A stretch of DNA of 64,000 bases, taken from NCBI GenBank assembly GCA_023091735.1, contig JALKBU010000133.1:1-64000 (forward strand). The letters are read 5' to 3'. Of the stretch, positions 11,201-20,887 are shown piece by piece; the first letter of the stretch is position 1; each line of letters begins with the position of its first letter. Both the position numbers and the translations under genes were made by a program. Below the pieces are notes generated by a model. The model was not told where the DNA came from. It saw nothing but the letters and a program-made list of their open reading frames with translations, and made no database searches. This DNA comes from Trichomonas tenax. Lineage: Eukaryota; Parabasalia; Trichomonadida; Trichomonadidae.

Positions 11201-11354
11201 CTTTGACTTAAGCAGATCTTCAGAAACAAATCTTAAGTCAATAGCTATTTTGGTTATGTCTTTAAGAAGGATGTGTAATTCTTCAGCATTTCATGTTTCT
11301 CTAGAAAAAGCGCCTTTCTTCGACAATCTTGTTAAGGGCGGGGTCCGGGGGTGA
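8220..11354 (+). CDS. Large coiled-coil protein, function unknown
   Basis: 1044 residues, almost entirely predicted coiled coil from about residue 110 onward, with heptad-like Leu/Ile spacing and runs of Glu/Lys/Gln. The first 100 residues are less charged and may be a small globular head; the last 60 residues are also non-heptad. No catalytic motif, membrane segment or signal peptide seen. Proteins of this kind are common in trichomonads and are often called viral A-type inclusion or golgin-like by similarity of coiled coil only; that naming says nothing about function. A structural, golgin or cytoskeletal tether role is a guess. It ends in TGA just after a G-rich stretch (GGGGTCCGGGGG), unusual in this AT-rich region. 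Converges with the BEACH gene across a 1.6-kb spacer. Confidence 0.85.
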   Translation: MKNTAQIINTPRYLALKQFISQCSNDPLEKTVLSTRKSSKLNDLVQNYIQTLRLSDESVNAISDAIKMLVSRPEAREITRKYSENLAKMLGLPDGSGEKEIIDEVIQLRRKNESNVSLKIEFIQYKTEIERLKKQIDQLTIQNGTKDQNITKLNEKLQEYYSPEKVKKILSQAKKKVDDNANLLSKADEKVKLLTIENNELREKISTQQNQIEKNPKITKLEQMLTNKDVEISHFLGIFDELREQIENQSKELNTAIDERNNLITMVQKQSLVIQKCSKYCEDLKSQVKESEAQNVILEKEINSKHAEINDIVASIAAVIPEEIEKETKVILSDNSKPYKSRVSEATLKTVDFVHAKNCNAQLDKANEMKTVFQKLISSNIEFIHHIIDTNAVSQWVDTPTDEAQQSLKLEIEKVNKFITENNINFPSHQEVCNMFMIVPPTTDSKADISNLIDKLQNPETIKEAELLSLVIQLIQMNFALRKFSDLTTKRSDQYISEIKNLNSSLQQSQNALDSVKKEEETRYIASLSKLNENNESMQRKLNQIKDLASSTNVSASDIKRIIDDNYEESSAENILEIEQHPEEKQDEFVKSGKDKQRINELEGQINEIHKKYTEKINEMDESLKSNENKYQLEIKLLKDQLDLLKNENQELNNQIEATHSEIIPKSDNTASQKIERLRKDKAQLESQILDLKEAAELTVKSVASRLKRRMKQAEDERRMKEELFNQNEKKLHDEVDELKDQIQKSKEREQSQKCFIEELNSTIREKEAENRSLTAKNCVLSTQLSQCYDRIQREIASFDGQMKARILAIETEYKSRAEKQSKIIEDDLNRILDVVTKVLPKANNDIEDYAYDLDCRLSAMLVSDSELMKSQNELKELSSVLKVPKSASIVDAAKSLVNECHNIRTKLAIEEEKIRSMKKEVIEARSISHQSLENVEWNEWSRKMCDLVCPGSCEYGQSLRNKVEEIVRGNIGIGKQTQYIDSLRAQKQLLQSRFDLSRSSETNLKSIAILVMSLRRMCNSSAFHVSLEKAPFFDNLVKGGVRG

Positions 11355-12949
11355 TAACCTTAAAGACATTATATCTCTACTCAAAATCAGTAGAGAATAA
11401 CTAAACCAGTCTAGATGTATAGTATATGTAGTAAACTATATATGTATATATGTGTTATTAAACATTACCCCAAATCCACATATTTGCATTCGCATTAATT
11501 ACTCCGAGATAATTTTTCATGAAAAACGTTAAAAAAATTAAAATTATGATAACACAACACTGAACATTTGTATATATACTGATATTATAACATATATACC
11601 CATTGCTGTGATATGTATGTATATATGTGTGTTACCAATTCAATACAAATGTACAGTGAAAAATATTCTCAGTAACAAGTGCGACAATGTTTTTCCCAAA
11701 CAGATAGTATTCAGAGCTTGAAATTGGTATACTATGCATCAACTATCATTTCTTCATGATAGTGAATATACAAAATTAGAGTTTGAGCAAGCTGTTGAAA
11801 AATGAATATATAATTTCACTTATGACGCAAATGTTAAGGTCATCAAATATTGATTATCACTCAAAAAGAGATATATTAGAAGATCTTTCAGATATCAATG
11901 ACCAAATAAATCTAATACTTAAAATAATTCTTAGTTATCTGTTATTTATTGTGTACATGAATTTTACACATATAATGTAATATTTTCATCATTATTGACA
12001 CACTTGAAAGCATACTTTTCTAGCTAAAGTTGATAAATTTCAACAAAAAACAATTAATAACTCAATACAGGAAGCTAACAATTCCGATTACTCTGCATAT
12101 TTGTATTCACACATATAGCCCTGAGAATATGTATTGTGCTGGACTGGACTTTTTTTTTACTCATGTTGTTGATATTATATCGCACGACTTGGAAAACAGA
12201 ATCCAATAAAATCTAAATATGTTGTAGGGTAGTATCTCTTCTATCTACAGCCTAGATATGACAGTCTGAAACAACATCAGTGTGGAGAAAAACGGCACAC
12301 AAGCCGACGGTTTTGACAAAAAAATTGAGAGGACACAAGCAAAAATTGCATTTCGCGAAACTGGTGAGGTTTTAAACAAAACTTAAGTGAAAGAATATCT
12401 TTGCTTAGTCCAAATGTAACAATTATCTCGAAGATTTTGCAAATTGTTAGGAATTGAAAATTATTTATATAATATTTTTTATTCAACGTCAACATCAATC
12501 AATATGTATTCCAATCGATTTTTGGGGCTATGTATGCATTATACTTGAATGTTGGCATCCAAAAGATATCACATACTTCTATTCTCATAAATGGAGCGAA
12601 AATGATGAAAAATATGAATAAAATCAATAATAACTCAATGAATACACATATTCATTATGTTTTAATACAACTATAGCGAATAGATTCTGATTGCAGACAA
12701 CTTATATTGATAACAAACTGATTTACTCAAAAATAGGAGGAAAACAAATTTGCAATTTGATGTATTCTTCGCAGTATATAGATTGTAACATGTGAATACT
12801 ATAGGGTATGGAGTTTGTATATCATTGGTGTGTGCAAAAATGATCTGTTGTTTTTGTTGCAGTCTAGAGATGACGTTTTATACCCCCTAGAAATCTGACA
12901 CTTTGGCCCTTAACTAAAAATGTGTTATTTATTATTTTAAAAAACAATA
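11355..12949. other. 1.6-kb spacer between convergent genes, no gene supported
   Basis: AT-rich sequence between two converging genes, so no promoter is required here. Visible structure: two similar TATGTATATATGTGT stretches (about 11443 and 11614), a nearby AACATTTGTATATATAC, and three loose copies of CAGYCTAGA (about 11408, 12248, 12860). Short open frames at 11783-11980 (starts TTG) and 12277-12498 on the minus strand show no recognisable protein. A stretch around 11800-11940 reads like a fragment of a soluble helical protein but is too short to name. Confidence 0.4.
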
Positions 12950-15900
12950 TTATAATGAAATTGTAACAAACATAGCAGATCCATCATCAGAAATACACAT
13001 GATGCAATTTCCATTTCTAACAACCCTCACAACACTATAATTTCCTTCAATGACGACTTTAAAGTTCATATCAAATACATCAAAGGAAACTATGTTGCCA
13101 TTTGATAATGCGGCAAATGCAATATCAGCATCTCTAAATCTACCGATATCTAGTGAAACAATGCCGGGATTTTTAGATTTCTTAATGAAGAATCCATTAA
13201 CATTGTACAGTTGGATAGATTCTGAATTCAATAGTAGAATATTTCCCATTACTGGAGTAATGAAAACTCTTTGTGGTTTTTCAATGTCAACAACCTTGTA
13301 CAAATCCTTGCGACGAATTGAGAACAAAGACATTGTGCGGTCATCACATGCAATGAAAATATCAAACTCCTTTCGGATTGCAGAACAGATATAAGGAGAA
13401 ATTCCATGACGCTGTGAACGCATAATAATTTCACGGTTGTTGTTAAATGCATAGACTTCTCCTTCTGTGATTGCCGTTCCAAAATAGTTGATGGAATTAA
13501 TTGATGTAATTCGTCCAAACAAACTTATGTCGTTGTGAGATGTGGAATTTGCATCTCTATAAATAATCTGTTTCCTATTAGAATCTGTACAGAAATAGGA
13601 ATGAGGAGTGCATAATGAATAAGCGCTCGAATTGCTTGATTCGACTTGAATGAATGTAGGACTGTTTAAAGGTCCTGAAATTCGATAGAAAACACCTTTT
13701 CTGTCTCGTGCAACACCTTTGACACTATCGGCAATAAATCCGAGACAAACATCATCTATTAGAACTGGGCATTTAATAGCGTGTGGAGCATCAAAGGCGC
13801 ACTTTAAAGGCATGATTTGTCTTGGCGGGTGAGGAGAGGTGAAAAGCTGAGGAGGAACTTGGCCAACATGTTTTAGCATAATTTCAACCTGTGGCTCTGG
13901 AGGACAATCTTTGTCTTCCCAAACACTTGAATACAAGAATGGCATGTAGATATTGTTTGCCTTTTCTGCGTTCTGTCCACGTTGAAGGTAGCCAAAAACT
14001 AAGTCAATCCACTTCTCAATTGGTGCTTTTTCGAGAATTTTTCTGTGCTTGTCAACGAATTCATATGGTGTATAAGCCCACGGAGGAAGAACTACATCAT
14101 TTGGTCCACCAAAATCGAATTTGTTCATGTTGATGAGGAACTCTGGGGCAAAATAGAATTCTGGTGGAACCTCGAAGAAATCATTACGCTGAGTCATTGA
14201 AATTTCATGATTGTTTGCAATGCTAGCGAAAATTCTAGTTGGGCGATCAAACTGGCCGCTTTGGAATTTGATGTGTAATGAAGCAAATGGCTCTGTGCGA
14301 ACGAGTAGAAGGAAAACTGAAGGTGCACTAATGTGAGTGCTACTGTAAAGATGCGGAGGTTCGAGTGAAGAAGCTCTGGCCTTAAGAAACGCTAATCTTT
14401 CTGGATTCAATGCTCCAAGTGGCTTTGACATATCTCTAATCATTTCAGGCGATAATGAAGATATATCATTTGGATTTTGGCAATCAACCACAGGCTGTGA
14501 AGGCTGTACTTCATCATCGTTACTGCTGTCTTTGTCTAGCTTAGGCATCATTTGAAGAGGACTCCTTGGAGGTCCACAAAGAGGAACTCTATAATCAGCT
14601 AAACACCAAGGCATTATAGGATATTGACAAATATCCGAATTGTTCCTTCCAGCGAGATTATTCAAGTGCATGAGATACGAAAAATTGGAAATTTCACCAG
14701 TGGACCACTTCTGAGTGATATCACCAAATGCAAATCCACCGAAAGGTGGCTTATACATATCAATGCTACTAGGCATATGGATCTTTAATGTATCGAGAAT
14801 AGCGGATGAGTTAGCACCTGGAAAAACATAGAAGTAAGAAGAGCCATCATTCAGAATAATTTGCAAAGAGTTCGGTTTGTGGAAATGTGTTCTTGGGACA
14901 ATGCATCGTACATCTTTAAGTAAAAATGCTTTTTCTTTTGCTTCCGTCCTGACAAAGAAAATTGAAATACGAAATTCAAATTCGACTTCCTTTTCCTTTG
15001 ACTGTGTTATGTAAATTGCTTTTGACTTAAAGACTATTTCTTCATTTTCGCCAATGTGCTTAAGATTCACATACTCAAATGTTCGAAGCATTGATGTTGT
15101 AAAATGTTTACGAATTAGAAGCTTTGGTGTTTCTTTCAATTGATCGTTGTATTCCTGAATGGTTTTCTTTTCTCTATTTAATCTCTCTTTTGATGCTTCG
15201 TTCTTGTTGCTATCTCTCTTAAGCGATGCTTCTGCATGGACAGTATAGTGTTTATTAGGTTTAAACCTGACATTATTCCAGTTGGATCCGATAAAATTAT
15301 CAACCTTTTCAAAGCCTTGAAGGATGGGCTTTGGATATAGTGAATCAAAATAGAATTCACCGCGTTGAGTCAGTTTAAACCATAAAATTTGCCAAAACTT
15401 TTTCGAGATTAATGCATAATTTGTGTGGAAGCCGATTCTACTCATTATTGCTGATACTGGTGCAAAAACTGCATTTGGATCTATTTTAATGGCAATATCA
15501 TTGTCGTCCTTGGGAACCAATGAATTAATATCAATGATTGGTGGCTTGATAATTGATACAATTTCCATTGAATCAAAACCGGCTTTTTTGACTGACATGA
15601 AATCAACATCAATGTTGAATCTTCGAGCATTGTAAACTGCAAAGTCCTTATATGGAGCTAAATCACTAGGAACTTCTCTTGACATTACGAATACAAGGTG
15701 ACTTCTCACTTTTTCTGGAATGTATCTCATTAAAAATCCAGCAACAATGATATCATACTTCAGGAGGCGAGGCGTCAAAAACTTTTGATATAGATCGATA
15801 CAACGAGAAGCTAAATCTAAATCAATCCATTTTGCATCGTCATCAATCCTTAACTTGAAGATCCAGTTATTTTCAGCATTTTGGAAAAGAATAAACTGTA

Positions 15901-18856
15901 AACATAATGTGAGAAAGTCAGTCATAACTGATTTATCAGAAATTTCTTCAACTGAAAGAGTTTGCATTGCATAATTCATAAAATCGTAAACATACTTCAA
16001 ATTTTTCATATACATTTGAACGACTTTGAACGTTATATTATTAAGACCATCTTGAAGTAAAGCTTTATATATTTTTGTTCGGAAATTATCATCGACATCA
16101 TCAAGATGCTGAATTAATTTGCTATGGCTTAAAGAGAAATCGACTGAGTTACTCGTGAAAAGAAGATCAAGTGTTTGTATATCAATTTTAAGAGCTAAGT
16201 CGATTATATTTGGAACTAGCGCTGGGATATCTAAGCCGATTAACTGCTCAACAAATTGTTTATTTCCGAAAAATGTTGAAAAATCTAACTTTTCAGCATG
16301 CTTTTCGAATGGAAATGGGAAGATTCCTCTTTGATGGGCGTTAGATAAAACAATAATTGCGTGAACAGCTAATTCAATATCACCGAAGCGGAAAATGCTT
16401 TCAATTGCACGAATAATATCTGAATATGGTTTCATATCAATAGCATCCTCGTATATTAATAGAGTTAGATAATGGAGAAAACGATCTATGTTATCTTTGT
16501 GAGAATAAGTGATTGAATATGCAACAATAGATTTAATAACTTGATCAGCGTGCTTAGACCTACAAAGTTTCAAAACAATTTGATCTAAGAACTGATTTTG
16601 TATCTTTTCCATTGTAATTAGAATATCTAAATGATCAATATATCCTAAATCAAATAATCGAGCCCAATACTGAAAAATAAAGTCAAATGATCTTTCTGAA
16701 TATTTGGCTGCTAAGAATGGTGAATTTATCAATATTGCCATCTTGCATTTAGCGCTGTTGTCCGAAACTGATTCAAACAATTCACAAAGAGACCGGAATA
16801 ATGCTTCATTAAATAATTTGTTATCTGATTTGTAAAGGATATTGAACATAACTTGATGTAGATTATTATCTAAGAAAGCATCAATTGCACGAGGTACATT
16901 TTTAAATATGAAAACAATTAATGCAATTGAAGAAATCAAAGAGAGATTATTGTCGGACTGAGCAGAAAATGCTAGTAATGGCATTAATACTCTGAGCTCA
17001 TGGCATTCAGTAATTATATCCATGAGTAGGTATAAATCGAATTTATTAACTTTATTTAATTGTATTGTAATTTTGTTATTTAAAAAGTTCGTGAGTTCGT
17101 TTGTGTGTGAATTTTTTGCTTCGTCCAGCCATGTTTTAGCTTCTGATTCTGATGGAAATATGTTGTATGTAAGTAAATAGTATGTTAGAGATTCATTTCC
17201 TGTAATTATTTGGGTCTTGAAATTGTTTTCATTGTTAGTTAGGCCAACTTTGGCTTGGTGTTCATTGGATCTGACTGAGATTTTAACTAATAAATAACCT
17301 TCGAATGCCTTTAAATTCACAATTAATGGAATGCATTCGCCAGGTTGAATTTTTTGGAAATGATGAGCTTGAGATTCACTCATAACTACCAACTCGTTAT
17401 TTTGGGAAATAGATAATACTAAAGTAAAGACTGCTCCTTCTATGGTGAATATCGGTGTCTGAATAAATGAGTCTGTCTTCTCAATGAAAATCCAAAAGGC
17501 AAAAGAGATACCAGCTGATAAAGCGCTTAAATCAACACCATTAATGTGAATATAATTAGGCCCAACAGTTAATGGACGAGAAAGGCTGTCGTGAGAAAGA
17601 AGCTTTGTTAATCTTGATATATAATGATGATATTCTGGAGATTTGTAGGTATCACGGTCTCCAAAATGATTCAGAAGAATTCGTGAAAATTCAATTGTTG
17701 AATTGATTTGCGTGATCTGCATTAGTTGTTCAATATATTCGTCGGATTCGAGACAACGAGCGAAAATCAGAGAATCTAAGCCTTCACGAGAAAACATGAT
17801 TCTATTATACAAAGATTCTTTCAAGCATTTTAATACGAATGGAAATTCGTTTTCGTTCTCAAGAAGCTTGGGAACCAAAAATAATCTTTTGATTTGAGCA
17901 AAATTTTCTGGATGGCTTGATGAAAATATGAAATTTTTGAGTGTTGATGGATTTTCTTCAGTTGCTTTGATACTAATTTCTTTGTTTGCATATTTGAACA
18001 AAAAATCTTTTTCAAAATCACGCAATCCTCTTTCGTAAATATATGTAGCGAGTCTAGGACAATCTTTTCTTGCTGTTAATTCCATTGAATGCAACAAATG
18101 AACACTGTTCTCTTCAAATTTATTTGAATTTGTTTCAAGAAAATCAAATATTATTGAATAAACGGATGTTATCGAATCTTCTTCGAGTTTGAAATGCTTT
18201 TGCAAAAATTTTATTGATCCAGGAGACAGCGGATCGTTTTGAATATAATATATTAGGCTAAGAAGTCCCTCAGTATCCAAGCTGAGCTTAGAGAAGTACC
18301 TTATGATTTGGAAATTGGAAGCGTGCATCGTGTCAAAATTCTGGTTGTCAAAAGATTTGATAATATCTCCAGAAAATGTCTGGTTCTGCAGCCTATCACG
18401 CAGATAGCTCGTCTTCTGCGACGATATGAGAAATACGAACAGTAGATAAAAATATCTTTTGAATTCATCGAAGACTTTATTGTGGCAATTTAACTTGAGT
18501 TTATCGTAAATGAAAAATGCGATGCCCGATTTTTGTTCTGTTGTCGTATTTGAGTCGAGTAATCCGAGTGATGTCACGAATAGAAGATAAAATAATAAGT
18601 TTGATCTGAAATCTTTGTCTGGGTTGGAATTAATCAATTCTGCGATTTCGTTGAAATTTTGCGGCCAATATAAATCCGAATATTGAAGGTTTTTGTTTGT
18701 TTTTGTGTGCATTAAGTTTACTTGTTGAAGAATATAATCAAGATCTACGTTTTGGTCGAAAAAGAAGTTAAAAAGGTCTGATTGCTTTGGTGGCACCTTG
18801 TACTTCGATGTGTGTGGCGCTATGAGCTTGAGAGCCTCGTAAAAAAGATCATTCAT
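12950..18856 (-). CDS. PH-BEACH-WD40 family protein (neurobeachin/LYST/WDFY-like)
   Basis: BEACH proteins are large scaffolds acting in vesicle traffic, lysosome-related organelle size and autophagy. 1968 residues: long helical N-terminal part; a concanavalin-A-like beta region (about 440-590); more helical repeats; a PH-like BEACH-associated domain (about 1245-1370); the BEACH domain (about 1380-1660); C-terminal WD40 blades (about 1700-1968). BEACH hallmarks visible: KWSTGEISNFSYLMHLN, AGRNNSDICQYPIMPW, RDMSKPLGAL, PEFLINMN, FDFGG, VVLPPWA and WIDLVFGYLQRG. A charged/polar insert (KDSSNDDEVQPSQP) interrupts the BEACH core after the ADY motif. Its ATG lies 20 bases from that of the divergent neighbour, with GGCACTTTTT immediately upstream on its sense strand. 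Which BEACH subfamily it belongs to cannot be settled by eye. Confidence 0.93.
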   Translation of the reverse strand: MNDLFYEALKLIAPHTSKYKVPPKQSDLFNFFFDQNVDLDYILQQVNLMHTKTNKNLQYSDLYWPQNFNEIAELINSNPDKDFRSNLLFYLLFVTSLGLLDSNTTTEQKSGIAFFIYDKLKLNCHNKVFDEFKRYFYLLFVFLISSQKTSYLRDRLQNQTFSGDIIKSFDNQNFDTMHASNFQIIRYFSKLSLDTEGLLSLIYYIQNDPLSPGSIKFLQKHFKLEEDSITSVYSIIFDFLETNSNKFEENSVHLLHSMELTARKDCPRLATYIYERGLRDFEKDFLFKYANKEISIKATEENPSTLKNFIFSSSHPENFAQIKRLFLVPKLLENENEFPFVLKCLKESLYNRIMFSREGLDSLIFARCLESDEYIEQLMQITQINSTIEFSRILLNHFGDRDTYKSPEYHHYISRLTKLLSHDSLSRPLTVGPNYIHINGVDLSALSAGISFAFWIFIEKTDSFIQTPIFTIEGAVFTLVLSISQNNELVVMSESQAHHFQKIQPGECIPLIVNLKAFEGYLLVKISVRSNEHQAKVGLTNNENNFKTQIITGNESLTYYLLTYNIFPSESEAKTWLDEAKNSHTNELTNFLNNKITIQLNKVNKFDLYLLMDIITECHELRVLMPLLAFSAQSDNNLSLISSIALIVFIFKNVPRAIDAFLDNNLHQVMFNILYKSDNKLFNEALFRSLCELFESVSDNSAKCKMAILINSPFLAAKYSERSFDFIFQYWARLFDLGYIDHLDILITMEKIQNQFLDQIVLKLCRSKHADQVIKSIVAYSITYSHKDNIDRFLHYLTLLIYEDAIDMKPYSDIIRAIESIFRFGDIELAVHAIIVLSNAHQRGIFPFPFEKHAEKLDFSTFFGNKQFVEQLIGLDIPALVPNIIDLALKIDIQTLDLLFTSNSVDFSLSHSKLIQHLDDVDDNFRTKIYKALLQDGLNNITFKVVQMYMKNLKYVYDFMNYAMQTLSVEEISDKSVMTDFLTLCLQFILFQNAENNWIFKLRIDDDAKWIDLDLASRCIDLYQKFLTPRLLKYDIIVAGFLMRYIPEKVRSHLVFVMSREVPSDLAPYKDFAVYNARRFNIDVDFMSVKKAGFDSMEIVSIIKPPIIDINSLVPKDDNDIAIKIDPNAVFAPVSAIMSRIGFHTNYALISKKFWQILWFKLTQRGEFYFDSLYPKPILQGFEKVDNFIGSNWNNVRFKPNKHYTVHAEASLKRDSNKNEASKERLNREKKTIQEYNDQLKETPKLLIRKHFTTSMLRTFEYVNLKHIGENEEIVFKSKAIYITQSKEKEVEFEFRISIFFVRTEAKEKAFLLKDVRCIVPRTHFHKPNSLQIILNDGSSYFYVFPGANSSAILDTLKIHMPSSIDMYKPPFGGFAFGDITQKWSTGEISNFSYLMHLNNLAGRNNSDICQYPIMPWCLADYRVPLCGPPRSPLQMMPKLDKDSSNDDEVQPSQPVVDCQNPNDISSLSPEMIRDMSKPLGALNPERLAFLKARASSLEPPHLYSSTHISAPSVFLLLVRTEPFASLHIKFQSGQFDRPTRIFASIANNHEISMTQRNDFFEVPPEFYFAPEFLINMNKFDFGGPNDVVLPPWAYTPYEFVDKHRKILEKAPIEKWIDLVFGYLQRGQNAEKANNIYMPFLYSSVWEDKDCPPEPQVEIMLKHVGQVPPQLFTSPHPPRQIMPLKCAFDAPHAIKCPVLIDDVCLGFIADSVKGVARDRKGVFYRISGPLNSPTFIQVESSNSSAYSLCTPHSYFCTDSNRKQIIYRDANSTSHNDISLFGRITSINSINYFGTAITEGEVYAFNNNREIIMRSQRHGISPYICSAIRKEFDIFIACDDRTMSLFSIRRKDLYKVVDIEKPQRVFITPVMGNILLLNSESIQLYNVNGFFIKKSKNPGIVSLDIGRFRDADIAFAALSNGNIVSFDVFDMNFKVVIEGNYSVVRVVRNGNCIMCISDDGSAMFVTISL

Positions 18857-18876
18857 TCCAACTTAAAAAGTGCCAA
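18857..18876. promoter_or_regulatory. 20-base divergent promoter with GGCACTTTTT
   Basis: The entire space between two divergent start codons. On the minus strand it reads GGCACTTTTT then AAGTTGGA before the BEACH-gene ATG. On the plus strand the same motif reads AAAAAGTGCC, ending two bases before the other gene's ATG. Motif at 18865-18874. If both genes start here, 5' UTRs are at most about 15-20 bases. Same arrangement recurs three more times in the window. Confidence 0.65.
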
Positions 18877-20805
18877 ATGAAAATACATCTTCTATCTCCA
18901 TTCGACAGCGACCTTGAACTCGAGATTTCAGATGCAGTTTCTGTCCAGGAACTGAAGCAGCAAATCGCTGATAAGGTGAATATCTCCGAAGAAAGGATCC
19001 AAATTATATTTAAAAAGAAAATCGTTGAAGATAACTTCGAAATTAATGCAGAAGATCTTAATGAAGTAGCTTGTGCATTTCAAAGTATTGTTAATAATCA
19101 ATCTAATGAAAATTCACAATTTCCAAATGAAGATCAAGAAAAAGTTGACTATTTAGTAAATATGGGATTCCTTGAAACTAATGTTATTAAAGCTCTGTCT
19201 AAAACAAATAGTGATACTTCACAAGCCATCACAATTCTTCTTCAAAAAAATTCAAGCGTGAATCAAAATGAAATAGATCAAGATGAAAACGAAAATGTAT
19301 CTATGGACGATAGATTGAATGTTAAACATCAGGGTAACGTTATCGAAATTAATGATGATTCGTTGACTAAATTTCGGCTGTTAAATATACAATCACTGAT
19401 TATAAAATGCTATGAATGCAATTTCCGATGGGAAATCATATCTCCATATTTTAGAAATTTCTCTACAGGTTATCTCAATTTCGTTTTAGTTTATGTACAC
19501 CGCGAGCTATGCAACAAGATCGATGATCAAGTGCATAGCACGTGGGAATACCTTGATGAAAAGTTAATTATTGAACAAAATCATTTTGGTGCATCTACAG
19601 ATGAATTGGCAAAACTTGTTGAAGGCAAAACGCCGAGGGAAATTCTGTTGCATCTTAAAAATATTGATCACTCGTTGAAAAATACAATCTTATTATTACA
19701 TTTCGCGGAACAATTTAAATACGTTGACCCAAAGCCAGACCTCAATAAAGATGGTGTTCCTTTATATATTGACTCACTAATTGAACAATTTGATGCAGAT
19801 GAATATAAAAAACATATTGATGAACACAGAGAAGGTTTCCTTGAAAAGCTATCAAAAATGCAAACGAAATACCAAACTAAATCACCGTTCAAGACATGTA
19901 AAATACTTCCTTCAAAGGCTCTAAATCCAATTTCCGTGGATTTGTCTAAGAGATGGAATGGTATAACAGATATAAAGAGTGCAAACATTGCAAGCCTGTC
20001 TACATCAATTCGAAATGATGAAGTTCCGAAAGCCATACCAAAATCAAAGTCTAAAGACTCTCAGCTCTCGAAAAAGATTAGCTCCGAAAATGATGAAGAT
20101 CAAAATCACACAAAGAATAAATCAAAAACATCCAAAAAGAATGAATCTGCTGATAATTCTGCTCAAAAGAATTCTAAGAAATCAGCGAGTGAAGAAGCAA
20201 AACCAAAGATCAAGGAAGTTAAGAAATCTGATGAAGAAACAGATACATCAGGCACAAACTATATTTGGTCAAAAGCTGATGAACAAAAACTAATAGAAAA
20301 AGTCGAGGAACACAAAAATACGAAGAATAAATGGCAGATAATATCAAAAGATTTAGATCACTCAATTGAATCATGTCAAAGAATGTATTCGAAACTCACT
20401 AACTCGCCATATAATGGATGGACACACAGAGAAGATCAGCTTATGATTGAAAAATATGAGCAATCCTTTGAATCAAGCACAAAGTGGGAGAATATTGTCA
20501 GTGCCGTTTCAGGGAAAAGCGTTGATAGCATAAGAAAAAGATTCCTTGGCAATTTGCGGTTCATTTTACGAGAACCGAAATCTAATGTTTACTATGTTCC
20601 CCCGCTAATCTTAGAAATGCTTGACAGGAAGGAAAGATGTCCATGGAACGAAGAGCTAGATCAAATCTTAATAGACATCAACAATGACTTTAAAGATAGC
20701 CCGCAATTACAGCATGAGCTTCAGCTCGCATTTCCAAACCGAACTCTCTCAGCAATTACCACGCACTATCGAAAGATATTGCAGAAGCGCAAAAAATCCG
20801 ATTGA
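18877..20805 (+). CDS. UBL-UBA protein with tandem Myb/SANT-like repeats
   Basis: 642 residues with an unusual domain set. Residues 1-72 look like a ubiquitin-like fold (IHLLSPF start, VSVQELKQQIADKVNI helix, ERIQIIFKKKIVED strand). Residues 87-128 look like a UBA domain (VDYLVNMGFLET, then a second and third helix). The middle (about 160-330) includes another possible Myb-like helix set (CYECNFRWEIISPYF). Residues 380-455 are Lys/Ser-rich and likely disordered, compatible with nuclear localisation. Residues 463-508 (WSKADEQKL..KNKWQIISKDL) and 515-560 (GWTHREDQLM..TKWENIVSAVSG) are Myb/SANT-type repeats with spaced Trp; 585-635 (CPWNEELDQIL) is a third, weaker one. Suggests a chromatin- or DNA-binding protein that also binds ubiquitin or proteasome; this is inference. 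The next gene downstream is a UBR-type E3. Confidence 0.8.
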   Translation: MKIHLLSPFDSDLELEISDAVSVQELKQQIADKVNISEERIQIIFKKKIVEDNFEINAEDLNEVACAFQSIVNNQSNENSQFPNEDQEKVDYLVNMGFLETNVIKALSKTNSDTSQAITILLQKNSSVNQNEIDQDENENVSMDDRLNVKHQGNVIEINDDSLTKFRLLNIQSLIIKCYECNFRWEIISPYFRNFSTGYLNFVLVYVHRELCNKIDDQVHSTWEYLDEKLIIEQNHFGASTDELAKLVEGKTPREILLHLKNIDHSLKNTILLLHFAEQFKYVDPKPDLNKDGVPLYIDSLIEQFDADEYKKHIDEHREGFLEKLSKMQTKYQTKSPFKTCKILPSKALNPISVDLSKRWNGITDIKSANIASLSTSIRNDEVPKAIPKSKSKDSQLSKKISSENDEDQNHTKNKSKTSKKNESADNSAQKNSKKSASEEAKPKIKEVKKSDEETDTSGTNYIWSKADEQKLIEKVEEHKNTKNKWQIISKDLDHSIESCQRMYSKLTNSPYNGWTHREDQLMIEKYEQSFESSTKWENIVSAVSGKSVDSIRKRFLGNLRFILREPKSNVYYVPPLILEMLDRKERCPWNEELDQILIDINNDFKDSPQLQHELQLAFPNRTLSAITTHYRKILQKRKKSD

Positions 20806-20887
20806 ATAAAAAAACTTTTGTTTGATATCAAATGTTGACAAGTATCAAAATAATTTAGACAAAAAGTGAACTGAACAATTATTTTCA

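Noticed and set aside
12218..12260. GTAGTATCT next to CTACAG as a U2 snRNA branch-site sequence
   Set aside because: No U2 5' region, Sm site or stem-loops around it; a short match in AT-rich DNA.
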